Shown here piece by piece: positions 18,661 through 27,914 of a DNA stretch of 45,759 nucleotides. Location of the stretch: the NCBI GenBank assembly GCA_913049915.1, contig CAJWZC010000021.1, positions 1-45,759 on the forward strand, read 5' to 3'. The notes beneath the pieces were generated by a model. That model saw nothing but the letters and a program-made list of their open reading frames with translations. It searched no databases and had not been told where the DNA came from. Origin of the DNA: an uncultured Colwellia sp. GTDB lineage: Bacteria; Pseudomonadota; Gammaproteobacteria; Enterobacterales; Alteromonadaceae. The first letter of the stretch is position 1, and every line of letters starts with the position of its first letter. Both the position numbers and the translations under genes were made by a program.

Positions 18661-18951
18661 TAGTTATTTTAAGTAAGGCTCTCAGATTATAATTACGCAA
18701 ATATATTAATTACATTTATACACTTTAAGCTAGTATACCAGGCTATTTTTCTTGTTAGTAAGTTCCTAGTGTGGTTTTATAATTAGCCTTTGATAAAAGT
18801 TTAACGGCTCACTTATTAACGAGTCAACTTATATCGTGTGTATACATTTATAACTTTCTGGCGCAATATTTTGTTATTAGCATTAGAAAACTGTACAACA
18901 CACTTTTAACGCAACCATGTTGGCTATTTCAGCATATAGATAGAGGTAATA

Positions 18952-20508
18952 ATGTCTACGACTATTGATAATCTTGTAATTGTTGGTGGAGGTACCGCTG
19001 GTTGGATTAGTGCGTGTAACCTTGCCAAGAAGCTTAATATAAAATCAGACGAATCATTGAACATTACAATTATTGAATCACCTGATATCCCTACCATTGG
19101 TGTAGGTGAAGGGACTTGGCCAACGATGCGGAAAACACTAAGTAATTTAGGTATCGATGAAAGTGAGTTTATGCGTGAGTGTAACGCAACCTTTAAACAT
19201 GGAACTAAATTTGTTAATTGGAGAGAAACACCTATAGGTAATCAATCCGAGTATTATTATAATTTATTTACTTCATTCATTAACCCTGAAGAGTTTAATT
19301 TAGGACCTTACTGGAATATGGGATTAGCTCCCAAGGACAAGACCTACCCTGACTCAGTATCAATGCAACAACAAATTTGTGAAGCAGGTTTAAGCCCTAA
19401 AAAAATAACAACTCCTGCCTACGAAGGAATAGTTAATTACGCGTACAGTATAGATGCAGGCTTATTTGTCAAAATGCTGAAGAAATTAGCGACAGAGAAG
19501 CTTGGTGTTAAGTTTATCCAGACAAATGTACTGAAAGTAAATCAAGATGAAGATGGCTATATTTCTTCATTAGATACTGATACTGCTGGTTGTATACCTG
19601 GTGATTTATTTATTGACTGTACCGGTTTTAAAGCTTTGTTAATAGGTGAAACGCTTAAAGTACCTTTTAATTCTTTCGCTGATAAAATCCTAACCAACCA
19701 TGCAGTATTCATTAAAGTTCCATACCCTGACAACGAAACTGAAATTGTACCCTGTACAGTGTCTACCGCACAAGAATGTGGATGGACATGGGATATAAGC
19801 TTATCAAATCGTAGGGGTGTTGGTTACGTATATTCTGACAAATACTCCACGCATGAAAGAGCAGAAGAGGTACTACGTAATTACATTGGTGAAAAATCTA
19901 AAGGGCTAACGGCTAAAAAAATTAAAATTAATGTAGGACAGAGAAATGAAGCTTTTCATAAAAACTGTTTGGCTATGGGTATGGCTGCGGCATTCATTGA
20001 GCCATTAGAAGCATCAGCAATATTTTTAATCGAGGCAGGCTCAAATATGCTTGCAAATATATTCCCGAGGAACCGTGACGCTCTAAAAAATGTGGCTAAT
20101 GTATATAATGAGTCTTTTAATTACCGATGGGCGAGAACTATCGATTTTGTAAAAATGCATTATGTATTATCAAATAGAAACGATAGTGAATTTTGGAAAG
20201 ATAATAAAAAGCTATCTTCAATTCCACAGTCTTTAACTGATCAACTCAACCACTGGAAAAGCCACCCAATTACAGCTTATGACTTTCCGAATACTTTTGA
20301 ACCATTTGTTATGGAAAGTTATCAGTTCATCTATTATGGCATGATGAAAGACATAAAATACCATCATAATGGCAGTTTCCCAGATACCGAAAAGGCAAAG
20401 GTGATTTTCAATCAAATTGATAAAATGACTAAACAAGCTTTAATTGAACTTCCTAATCACCGAGAGCTTATTAATAAAATATACGATTTTGGTATGCAGA
20501 AAATCTAG
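18952..20508 (+). CDS. Flavin-dependent tryptophan halogenase homologue 1
   Basis: 518 residues. The FAD-binding motif GGGTAGW opens the protein (residues 12-18) and the PTIGVGEGTWPTMR segment is typical. The catalytic lysine of flavin-dependent halogenases is kept (Lys82 in NATFKHGTKFVNW). The GWxWxIP motif is GWTWDIS here, with Ser for the final Pro. PLEASAIFLIE near residue 345 is the usual C-terminal flavin segment. Such proteins in TonB-receptor clusters have unknown natural substrates; some have been shown to favour bromide. AGAGGT precedes the ATG. It converges with the second halogenase. The halogenase family is sure; actual activity is not. Confidence 0.9.
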   Translation: MSTTIDNLVIVGGGTAGWISACNLAKKLNIKSDESLNITIIESPDIPTIGVGEGTWPTMRKTLSNLGIDESEFMRECNATFKHGTKFVNWRETPIGNQSEYYYNLFTSFINPEEFNLGPYWNMGLAPKDKTYPDSVSMQQQICEAGLSPKKITTPAYEGIVNYAYSIDAGLFVKMLKKLATEKLGVKFIQTNVLKVNQDEDGYISSLDTDTAGCIPGDLFIDCTGFKALLIGETLKVPFNSFADKILTNHAVFIKVPYPDNETEIVPCTVSTAQECGWTWDISLSNRRGVGYVYSDKYSTHERAEEVLRNYIGEKSKGLTAKKIKINVGQRNEAFHKNCLAMGMAAAFIEPLEASAIFLIEAGSNMLANIFPRNRDALKNVANVYNESFNYRWARTIDFVKMHYVLSNRNDSEFWKDNKKLSSIPQSLTDQLNHWKSHPITAYDFPNTFEPFVMESYQFIYYGMMKDIKYHHNGSFPDTEKAKVIFNQIDKMTKQALIELPNHRELINKIYDFGMQKI

Positions 20509-20512
20509 TTAA

Positions 20513-20548
20513 AAAAAAGTAACCACAGTATCTTGCGGTTACTTTTTA
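20513..20548. terminator. Bidirectional terminator between the two halogenase genes
   Basis: AAAAAGTAACC and GGTTACTTTTT form a stem with a loop of about 13 nt and A/T tracts on both sides, placed exactly between the convergent halogenase stops. Confidence 0.85.
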
Positions 20549-20565
20549 TTTTTATACGGTATCAA

Positions 20566-22056
20566 TTACTGCGTAAGCATTAAAATACTTTCTTTATGAT
20601 CAATAAATTTTTCTGCCGTTATACCTTGGCAAAAACTTAGTGTTTTTTCATGGCTAGGTATTAATTGAAAAGTTGTAGCTGCTTTTCTCCCCTCAGGAAA
20701 CCTGCCCATACCAGCAAAAATAGCGTACCAAGAGGCACGTTTGTACATCAAAGATGGTGATAGTTTACTAAGAGCAGCATCAAAATCTTGTTCTGAATCC
20801 CATGCTGTAATAATACTTTCAAGAGTATTTGAAATAGCAGGTTTTTCTCTACAATCTATCCAATACTGACTATCTACTCTATCGTTCAATTTATAATGTG
20901 TAACGATATAATCTTTAACACCTTCAAACATTTGGTTAATTGTCGTATTGTAATTATCTACATCAGTATCGGATGTTTCAACATAACGAATAAATTTATA
21001 AATACTATATTGTACTAGCATTAATGCCGTTGCTTCTAAAGGCTCTATAAAACCCTGAGACAAACCTATAGCAACACAGTTGTTCTTTAAGTGTTCTTCT
21101 CTGCGTCCTATTCTCATTTTTAAATGCTTAGCAGGCTTGCCTTCTGAAGACTTGCCGATATGCTTTCTAAGTTCCTTTTCAGCACCTTCCGCACTTAGGT
21201 ATTTGGAGCTATAAACATATCCATACCCAATACGATTCGTTAGGGGTATTTGCCAGCACCAACCACTTGATAAGGCTTCAGAAATAGTAGCTGAAGGTGC
21301 TCTGTCAGCATAGACTTCAGTAGGAATGGTTACTGCTGAATCATTAAAAAGACTATTTTCGTATGAAATAAATTTTGAATTGAGTGCTTTTTCTATCAAT
21401 AGTGAGTAAAAACCAGAGCAATCAACAAAAAAATCAGCTTTGATATCTTTAATACCATCTATTTGAATGCCTTCAATATCACCATTAGCAGCCAAAGTGA
21501 CATTACTCACCTTCGCTTCAATATAATTCAAACCCAAAGCTAAGGATTTTTCTTTTAAGAAAAGAGCAAGCCGACTGGAATCAAAATGATAACCGTAATC
21601 AATTTGTGTGGGTTCGATAGCCGCTGGACCTTTATTTTGTTTAAACAGCTGCGGTGCTATAAAATGATTATCAGGGTGAGCAGTAAGAGAAACGCCTCGT
21701 CGTTTATGGCCACAACGAGTAAAAAACGACTCACCTGGGCCAACATCATATTCAGAAAAAAAAGGATGAAAATAGTCAGTATGGCCAGTGACGGTGGACC
21801 AATTAGAAAAGCTTATACCAACTTTATAAGTTGCATTACAAGCTGGCATCCATTCAGATTCAGTTATACCTAGGTCAGTAAAGAAGGTTTTTAATGCAGG
21901 TGTTGAACCTTCACCTACTCCAACAGTACCAATTTCTGGTGACTCGATTAAAGATACCTTAGTACCACTACCAGCCCATTTGTGAAGTAAACTTATAGCT
22001 GTCATCCAACCAGCAGTCCCACCACCTACAATGACTATATTTTTTAATGTAGACAT
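20566..22056 (-). CDS. Flavin-dependent tryptophan halogenase homologue 2
   Basis: 496 residues from the ATG at 22056, which has GAGG 7 bp upstream; a GTG one codon earlier is less likely. It has the FAD motif GGGTAGW (residues 11-17), GTVGVGEGSTPALK, the catalytic lysine (Lys78 in NATYKVGISFSNW) and an intact GWCWQIP motif, plus FIEPLEATALMLVQ. It is clearly a divergent paralogue of the halogenase facing it. It is the last gene of the run TonB receptor, SapC-like, halogenase, and follows the SapC-like gene by 23 bp, so these two are co-transcribed. Confidence 0.92.
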   Translation of the reverse strand: MSTLKNIVIVGGGTAGWMTAISLLHKWAGSGTKVSLIESPEIGTVGVGEGSTPALKTFFTDLGITESEWMPACNATYKVGISFSNWSTVTGHTDYFHPFFSEYDVGPGESFFTRCGHKRRGVSLTAHPDNHFIAPQLFKQNKGPAAIEPTQIDYGYHFDSSRLALFLKEKSLALGLNYIEAKVSNVTLAANGDIEGIQIDGIKDIKADFFVDCSGFYSLLIEKALNSKFISYENSLFNDSAVTIPTEVYADRAPSATISEALSSGWCWQIPLTNRIGYGYVYSSKYLSAEGAEKELRKHIGKSSEGKPAKHLKMRIGRREEHLKNNCVAIGLSQGFIEPLEATALMLVQYSIYKFIRYVETSDTDVDNYNTTINQMFEGVKDYIVTHYKLNDRVDSQYWIDCREKPAISNTLESIITAWDSEQDFDAALSKLSPSLMYKRASWYAIFAGMGRFPEGRKAATTFQLIPSHEKTLSFCQGITAEKFIDHKESILMLTQ

Positions 22057-22079
22057 CACCCGCCCTCTTGAAATATTTT

Positions 22080-22781
22080 TTAGTTTCTGTTTTGAGCTAA
22101 TCTACCAATTTGGTTTAAGGATATTAAATGTGCATAAATAGGTAAAAGGAACCCTTTAGTCTTTAATGATAGGTAATCATCTTTCGATAATGCCTGTAAT
22201 TTTTGCTCTGATACGATATAAATACCATCTACATCATGTTTTGAGCCATCTTCACGCGTAATAGTGAAGCCACGTGGGATTAACAAATCTTTTTCTATAA
22301 GCAGTTTAATAAGCGCATCAGTAAGAAAAGTTTTCTCGAGTAAAGCTATGATTTCTTTTTGTTTAGCTTTTAGAAAGTCACTTTGTTCTCCAGTATCTGT
22401 AAATAACGCCTCACCTTCAGAAGAAGAAACAAGATCGCTACTTTCATCTATACACAATACGAAATTATCAAATTCATTACTAGTCGCTTTTACCGAAAAA
22501 GGTTCTTTACGCATATTTTGCGGCGTGTAGTACCCTTGCCATTCTCCTTCTTTGAAAAAATTATTCTCATTAACTTCAAAACCAAACATAGCGACTGAGT
22601 CAAACTTACCTGAGTCAGCATTTTTAACAAATACAATAGGAAACTCTGTCGCTACACTAGCATATTCATGAACAACAATAGGTAATATATGGTGATTTTT
22701 ATATGCATGATAATGTGTATTTTCTTTAACTTTTGTCAGGCGATGTGCCTCTAGACTTATTTGACTTAGCGAATTTTTCAC
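22080..22781 (-). CDS. SapC-like family protein
   Basis: 233 residues, starting at GTG (22781) with AGGAGAG upstream. The N-terminal pattern LPIVVHEYASVATEFPIVFV and the following MFGFEVNENNFF and GEWQGYYTPQNMRKEPFSV are the hallmarks of the SapC-like family (named after a Campylobacter S-layer-locus gene). The biochemical role is unknown; the family habitually sits between TonB-dependent receptors and halogenase homologues. No signal peptide or membrane helix. It follows the receptor gene across a hairpin. Confidence 0.88.
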   Translation of the reverse strand: MKNSLSQISLEAHRLTKVKENTHYHAYKNHHILPIVVHEYASVATEFPIVFVKNADSGKFDSVAMFGFEVNENNFFKEGEWQGYYTPQNMRKEPFSVKATSNEFDNFVLCIDESSDLVSSSEGEALFTDTGEQSDFLKAKQKEIIALLEKTFLTDALIKLLIEKDLLIPRGFTITREDGSKHDVDGIYIVSEQKLQALSKDDYLSLKTKGFLLPIYAHLISLNQIGRLAQNRN

Positions 22782-22804
22782 TAGGACTCTCCTAATATTT
22801 TGAC

Positions 22805-22834
22805 AAAAAAAGGGAAGGTATAAACCTTCCCTTC
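22805..22834 (-). terminator. Intra-operon terminator between TonB receptor and SapC-like gene
   Basis: AGGGAAGG (22811-22818) pairs with CCTTCCCT (22825-22832) over a 6-nt loop and, read on the minus strand, is followed by a run of seven T. It lies 27 bp after the receptor stop and 30 bp before the SapC-like GTG. It probably lowers expression of the downstream enzymes relative to the receptor. Confidence 0.8.
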
Positions 22835-22858
22835 ATAACTTATTTACTTAATTCGCTA

Positions 22859-25477
22859 TTAAAAACGGATTTTAGCGTTAAAGTAGTAACGCGCACCATT
22901 TTCGAAGTTACCACGGATTAAGTTGTTTTCTGGAGATTGTCGAACAATTTCAACTTCAGAAAGCAAGTTAACACCTTCTACTGAAAGATCGATATTCTCT
23001 GTAACATGATAAGTGAATGAAGCGTCTAAGTAGCCACGAGATTCATTAAGTGCTCCAGCACCAAATGCGGCACTACCTATAAACTCGTCACGCCAGTTAT
23101 ATGATGCACGAGTACTGAACATATCGCTTTCATAAAAAGCACTAACGTTCATAGAGTGCTTAGAATTACCAGGTAACTGTACGCTTTCAGTGGTAGTTAC
23201 GATTGTATCACCATCTATTACTTGAGATACAGATTCGCCCTTAGCATCTGAGTAAGTGTAGTTAAATGATGAACCAAAGCCGTTTCCAAAGTCATGTTGA
23301 ACTTGGAATTCAAAACCTCGAGTATAACCACCAGAACCATTAACAGGTAAAGTTACATTGTAATCTGCTGGCCTGTCAGGGTTATTAACAAATTTAACCA
23401 CATTTTGCTGTGTAATGAAAGATGAAATATCTTTATAGAAGAACGTTCCTGAAATTAATGAAGCATCAGTAAAGTACCATTCTAAACCTAAGTCGTACTG
23501 ATTGGCACGGTATGGGTCTAATGCGATGTTACCTTGGTTGATTCTTAGTAATTCAGGGTTAGCACTACTATAAGTAGGCATTAAATCTGAATATTTAGCT
23601 CTTGAAATAACGCGTGAAGCGGCACCACGTAAAATAACATCATCCGTAAGGTCCATAGCGATGTTTACACTTGGTAACCAATCATCATAGCTATTTTCTT
23701 CAGAAAATTCAGATGTACCGTCATGCGCAGTACCTGTAGTATCAGTGTTAACGTAACGTACACCTACGTTACCGCGGAAACCTTCACCAGAAAAGTTACC
23801 TTGCGTATACAGAGCAGTAATTTCTTCTTCTAAACGTCCAAAGGCGCTAAGATTAACAGCTTCAGTTACACCAACTTCACGTTTTAAGAAGTCAGCAAAT
23901 GCTGACATATTGGGTAATAAGTAGCCACCTTGAGTAGTTGATTTACCTGTTTCAGGTAATACATCTGTGGTAGCGCCACCAACAAAATCAGTCATTCTTA
24001 AGTTATTAAGCGCTGAAGTATCATTCCATGTACCGCTTACTGCATCTTGACCTGTTTCATGATCACGGTATTTAAAACCAAGGTCGATACTATCAAAAGC
24101 ACCTAAATCAACATCAACACTAATATCAAGTTGTAGGTAAGATTCTTCATCAAACTTAGGAGTACGTGAGAATGATGGAGACATACCAACATTATGGCCG
24201 TTTGTTAGTGTGTCAGCATTCATTAGGTCCATTGCAGGTACAGGATTACCCACATTATCAAAACCACCAGCTACACCTTGGACGTTACCGTATGAAAAGC
24301 TTTCACCTGTTAAATCGAATGAGCTATTTGCGTAACCACCGAAGAAACCACCAACTTCTTGACTTGTACCACCAGTAGCTTCAGTTGAACCTACTTGAAC
24401 ACTTACAGTGTAAGAATCACCTTCGTAGTTAGCTGCTAAGTCAATTGTTTCAGAAACCATTGTAGCTTGACGATAGTAGTTATCTAATCCTGTATCAAAA
24501 CCGTTAGATGGATCCAGGTTTGTAGTCATGTCACCAACAAGAGGAACGCCATCATCATCTGCTGCACTTACGTTAACAATATTAGCGCCGCGACCAGGCA
24601 TAATTAAAACGTTAGTATTGGTGTTATCTGCTTGTAATTCTGTATTGAAATAATGAAGTGTTAAATCTAAACCGTCTGTTGGAACCCACTGTGCAGTAAC
24701 ATCGATTGACGTGCGTTCACGTTCTTGATCGAATGTTGCCATACCTGCGCCCCAAGACCAATATGTTTCGCCATTTTGACGTACAGTATGACGTTGTGAC
24801 ATACCAGCAGCTACTAATAAGCCAATATTTTCTTCGTCATTTTTCCAGCTAATTAAACCAGAAACAGCTGGATCTAAATCACCAGACAGATCAGAGTATA
24901 CACCTTCTATTCCGGCGTACATTGTCATTGAATCCATATCAAGTGGCTTACGAGTTTTCATATTAATTAAACCACCAATACCACCTTCTTGTAACTTGGC
25001 TTGTGGTGATTTATAAACTTCTAAACCGGCAACAGCTTCAGCTGGCATAAGTTCGAAGTTAAAGCTACGACGTGCTGGATCTAATACGAACCAACCTGTA
25101 GAAGCAATTTTTTGACCATTTAATGTAGTCAATGTTAAATCTGGAGATGTACCACGGATTGAAACTTGACCACCTTCACCAAAATCTCTTGATACCGTAA
25201 TACCAGGAATACGTGCTAATGAATCAGCAACGTTTTTGTCTGGGAATTTACCAATATCTTCAGAACTAACATAATCAACAACGCTATCTGCAAAGCGTTT
25301 AGCGTTGATGTTTTCTTTTAATGAACCACGAATACCCGTTACTTGAATTACTTCAACTTCGTCTTTGTTTATTTCAGAAGCGGCTGCTTCTGCTGCGATA
25401 GCTTGTGATGATACACCAGCTAGAATCATAGCAATCGAACTTGCTAATACGCCTTTCTTAAATGTTTTAGTTGACAT
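22859..25477 (-). CDS. TonB-dependent outer membrane receptor (Xanthomonas/Caulobacter type), probably for GlcNAc oligosaccharides
   Basis: 872 residues from the ATG at 25477 (AAGGG upstream; six more in-frame residues are possible). Signal peptide MSTKTFKKGVLASSIAMI ending near SSQAIAAEA; a TonB-box-like VEVIQVTG; the plug domain with GKFPDKNVADSLARIPGITV and VSIRGTSPDLTLTTLNG; a 22-strand barrel with the closing RYYFNAKIRF and terminal Phe. The plug pattern is that of the TonB-Xanth-Caul subfamily, often tied to sugar uptake. A NagR-type operator is centred 124 bp upstream, so chitin-derived oligosaccharides are the likely ligand. Confidence 0.93.
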   Translation of the reverse strand: MSTKTFKKGVLASSIAMILAGVSSQAIAAEAAASEINKDEVEVIQVTGIRGSLKENINAKRFADSVVDYVSSEDIGKFPDKNVADSLARIPGITVSRDFGEGGQVSIRGTSPDLTLTTLNGQKIASTGWFVLDPARRSFNFELMPAEAVAGLEVYKSPQAKLQEGGIGGLINMKTRKPLDMDSMTMYAGIEGVYSDLSGDLDPAVSGLISWKNDEENIGLLVAAGMSQRHTVRQNGETYWSWGAGMATFDQERERTSIDVTAQWVPTDGLDLTLHYFNTELQADNTNTNVLIMPGRGANIVNVSAADDDGVPLVGDMTTNLDPSNGFDTGLDNYYRQATMVSETIDLAANYEGDSYTVSVQVGSTEATGGTSQEVGGFFGGYANSSFDLTGESFSYGNVQGVAGGFDNVGNPVPAMDLMNADTLTNGHNVGMSPSFSRTPKFDEESYLQLDISVDVDLGAFDSIDLGFKYRDHETGQDAVSGTWNDTSALNNLRMTDFVGGATTDVLPETGKSTTQGGYLLPNMSAFADFLKREVGVTEAVNLSAFGRLEEEITALYTQGNFSGEGFRGNVGVRYVNTDTTGTAHDGTSEFSEENSYDDWLPSVNIAMDLTDDVILRGAASRVISRAKYSDLMPTYSSANPELLRINQGNIALDPYRANQYDLGLEWYFTDASLISGTFFYKDISSFITQQNVVKFVNNPDRPADYNVTLPVNGSGGYTRGFEFQVQHDFGNGFGSSFNYTYSDAKGESVSQVIDGDTIVTTTESVQLPGNSKHSMNVSAFYESDMFSTRASYNWRDEFIGSAAFGAGALNESRGYLDASFTYHVTENIDLSVEGVNLLSEVEIVRQSPENNLIRGNFENGARYYFNAKIRF

Positions 25478-25511
25478 CGTTTTTCCCTTACACACGTTTT
25501 GTTTTAGAATG

Positions 25512-25550
25512 TTATTATTTTAGCTGCGTTAGCATATTATTATTTTAGCT
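25512..25550. repeat. 14-bp direct repeat in the TonB receptor leader
   Basis: TTATTATTTTAGCT occurs exactly twice, at 25512-25525 and 25537-25550, 25 bp apart, between the operator and the receptor start. On the transcript it reads AGCTAAAATAATAA twice. Confidence 0.6.
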
Positions 25551-25594
25551 TTAAATAATTTATTTAGTTTTACTACAGCACTATCAGTATTTAA

Positions 25595-25608
25595 TGACAA
25601 CGCTGTCA
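25595..25608. promoter_or_regulatory. NagR operator before the TonB receptor
   Basis: TGACAACGCTGTCA, differing from the perfect palindrome at one position. On the minus strand it starts ATGACA, which can be a -35, with GATAGT 18 bp further. Centred 124 bp before the receptor start. Confidence 0.85.
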
Positions 25609-25902
25609 TAAGACGTAATAAACCATACCGTTTATTTTTACGTTTGACCAGAATAAATTAACTAAAAAATACGGAATGACTAATAAAATTAACCATGCAA
25701 TTGAATTTAAAAGATTTATTACTTATATTTTTTTATTTTTAATTTGTTACTATCTAAATAGTTATCACTTTTTGTATAAATAAAATACGTAAAGTACTGC
25801 TTGGTGAATTTTCATTCCATTTTTTGGCATACATAAAAGACTATTTATATAAGTGAGATAATTTAGTATCTATTTTACTAGCATAATTGATCTGCGGATA
25901 AA

Positions 25903-25935
25903 AAAAGCTAATGCCTATTAATAGCATTAGCTTTT
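25903..25935 (-). terminator. Terminator of pgi
   Basis: AAAAGCTAATGC (25903-25914) and GCATTAGCTTTT (25924-25935) are a perfect 12-bp inverted repeat with a 9-nt loop, followed by more T on the minus strand. Confidence 0.85.
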
Positions 25936-26017
25936 ACAAACTCTGTTTCTTCAATTAACCACTATAGTCATTAGCGATACTACTCTGGATTAACTAATTA
26001 AGACTTATCTTGATATG

Positions 26018-27658
26018 CTATTTTGCTGATTGATAGAACTTCAACAAACTTGACGTTGAACAATCATGTTGTTCAGAAATTTTATCCGTTGCTAGCTCAC
26101 TTTGGATCTCGGCCGCAAGACCTTTACCAAGCTCAACACCCCATTGATCAAAAGAACATATCTGTAAGATAATACCTTGAACAAAGATCTTATGTTCATA
26201 AGCAGCAATTAAGCTACCAAGATTTCTTGGATTAATACACTTTAATAAAATGGTATTTGTGGGTCTGTTACCTTTGTGAACTTTATGTGGGGCAACTTTA
26301 TCGATGTAATCGGCATTACGACCTTTAGCTTTTAAATCTGCACGTACTTGCTCTTCATTAACACCAACCATCAATGCTTGCGTTTGCGCAAAAAAATTAG
26401 CCATTAAAGTTTCATGATGACCTTTCACTGGCGTAACACTTTTAACCGAGCCAATAAAGTCAGCAGGTACAACATTATTACTTTGATGCAAGTATTGGTA
26501 AAAGGCGTGTTGACCATTGATACCTAACTCGCCCCAGATAGAAGGTACTGTAGCATAATCGACTTCATCACCATCCCAACTAACCGATTTACCATTACTT
26601 TCCATTTCAGCTTGTTGTAAATATGACGTTAGCATGTGTAAAGTCTGATCGTAGGGTAAAATGGCTTGCGATTGAGAGCCAAGAAAAGTGGTATTCCAAA
26701 CACTAATCAATGCTAAAACAACGGGGAAGTTATCTGTTAACGGCGCACTAATAAAATGCTGGTCCATATCATGAGCACCGTTAAGTAACTCTTCAAACTT
26801 ATCAAAACCTAAATCAAGTGCAATGGCAAGGCCAATCGCTGACCATAATGAAAAGCGACCACCAACCCAATCCCACATATCAAAGATATTTTGTTCTTCG
26901 ATACCAAAACTCATAGCATTTTCTTTATTAGCGGTTACCGCAACAAAATGTTTGGCAACAGAATTTTCATCGAAAGAAGCACTAGTTAGCCAATTAATAG
27001 CAGTACGGGCATTAGTCATGGTCTCTGTAGTAGTAAATGTTTTACTTGAAACAATAAATAGAACTTTTTCAGGCTCTAACGGACGGAGTACTTCAGCAAT
27101 TTGTGCACCATCTACGTTAGAGACGTAATGAACGTTAACACTGCCATCACTATATTGCTTTAAAGCTTCTGTGACCATTTGTGGACCAAGGTTTGAACCA
27201 CCAACGCCAATATTAACGATATCGGTAATACGTTTACCTGAATAGCCTAACCAATGTCCTTGACGTACTTTATTAACAAAAACTTCCATTTCGGCTAATT
27301 GATTTTGAACATGATCGGTGACATTTTCACCATCAATGATAAGCGGCTCATGACTTTGTCGACGTAAAGCAGTATGCAAGACCGCACGGTCTTCGGTTTT
27401 ATTAATTTTCTCACCAGCAAACATTTTAGCTCGCCAATCACAAACTTGTGTCTCTTCTGCCAAGGCTAACAAGGCATCTAACGTTTCACTATCGATTAAG
27501 TTTTTAGAATAATCAAGCAGCATGTTGGGTAATTCAATTGAGAATTTATTGAAACGCTCACTGTCTTGTGCAAACAAGTCATTCATGTGCTGAGATTTTT
27601 TATCTTGGGCAAGTTGCTGAAGTTTTTTCCAGCTAGCTAATGTTTGACGCGATGACAT
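26018..27658 (-). CDS. pgi: Glucose-6-phosphate isomerase
   Basis: 546 residues from the ATG at 27658, which has AGGA 7 bp upstream and gives the family length; the frame is open for ten more codons. Motifs: IVNIGVGGSNLGPQMV, IVSSKTFTTTETMTNA, the GELGINGQHAFYQYLHQ active-site stretch and HKGNRPTNTI. It interconverts glucose-6-P and fructose-6-P. It lies divergent from the LacI-family regulator with a NagR-type operator between them, which places it in the amino-sugar regulon. In that setting it would feed fructose-6-P made by NagB into hexose phosphates. Confidence 0.97.
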   Translation of the reverse strand: MSSRQTLASWKKLQQLAQDKKSQHMNDLFAQDSERFNKFSIELPNMLLDYSKNLIDSETLDALLALAEETQVCDWRAKMFAGEKINKTEDRAVLHTALRRQSHEPLIIDGENVTDHVQNQLAEMEVFVNKVRQGHWLGYSGKRITDIVNIGVGGSNLGPQMVTEALKQYSDGSVNVHYVSNVDGAQIAEVLRPLEPEKVLFIVSSKTFTTTETMTNARTAINWLTSASFDENSVAKHFVAVTANKENAMSFGIEEQNIFDMWDWVGGRFSLWSAIGLAIALDLGFDKFEELLNGAHDMDQHFISAPLTDNFPVVLALISVWNTTFLGSQSQAILPYDQTLHMLTSYLQQAEMESNGKSVSWDGDEVDYATVPSIWGELGINGQHAFYQYLHQSNNVVPADFIGSVKSVTPVKGHHETLMANFFAQTQALMVGVNEEQVRADLKAKGRNADYIDKVAPHKVHKGNRPTNTILLKCINPRNLGSLIAAYEHKIFVQGIILQICSFDQWGVELGKGLAAEIQSELATDKISEQHDCSTSSLLKFYQSAK

Positions 27659-27777
27659 AATAATTCCTATAAGGTCGTTTAGACACAATTATCGACTTTA
27701 TCATGATAGTTAAGTTGAGTATTTACTCTATTTAACCATTATGACCTGTCAAAATTTCATGATACCCTATAAAAAAA

Positions 27778-27791
27778 TGACAGCGCTGTCA
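27778..27791. promoter_or_regulatory. NagR operator between pgi and nagR
   Basis: Perfect palindrome TGACAGCGCTGTCA. It is centred 126 bp from the pgi start and 130 bp from the regulator start, so it can control both and provide autoregulation. On the pgi side TTGACA is embedded in it with TATAGG 15 bp further. Confidence 0.9.
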
Positions 27792-27914
27792 ATTAATAAT
27801 ACCTCAAATGATACTGTAAATGTCAGTAGATTACTACAGAACAGCCGTGTAATAATAACAATAATTCTGGTACAACCAGAGATTAGATAATAATAAGCAC
27901 AAGGTTTCCTGAAG

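Larger units (their letters stand above)
25478..26017. other. Intergenic region between TonB receptor and pgi
   Basis: 540 bp, strongly AT-rich. It carries the receptor leader with a direct repeat (25512-25550), the NagR-type operator (25595-25608) and the pgi terminator (25903-25935). Nothing gene-like was seen in the remainder. Confidence 0.5.

Noticed and set aside
17953..22056. Secondary metabolite cluster around the halogenases
   Set aside because: No synthetase, synthase or tailoring genes other than DUF6445; neighbours are sugar uptake and catabolism genes.
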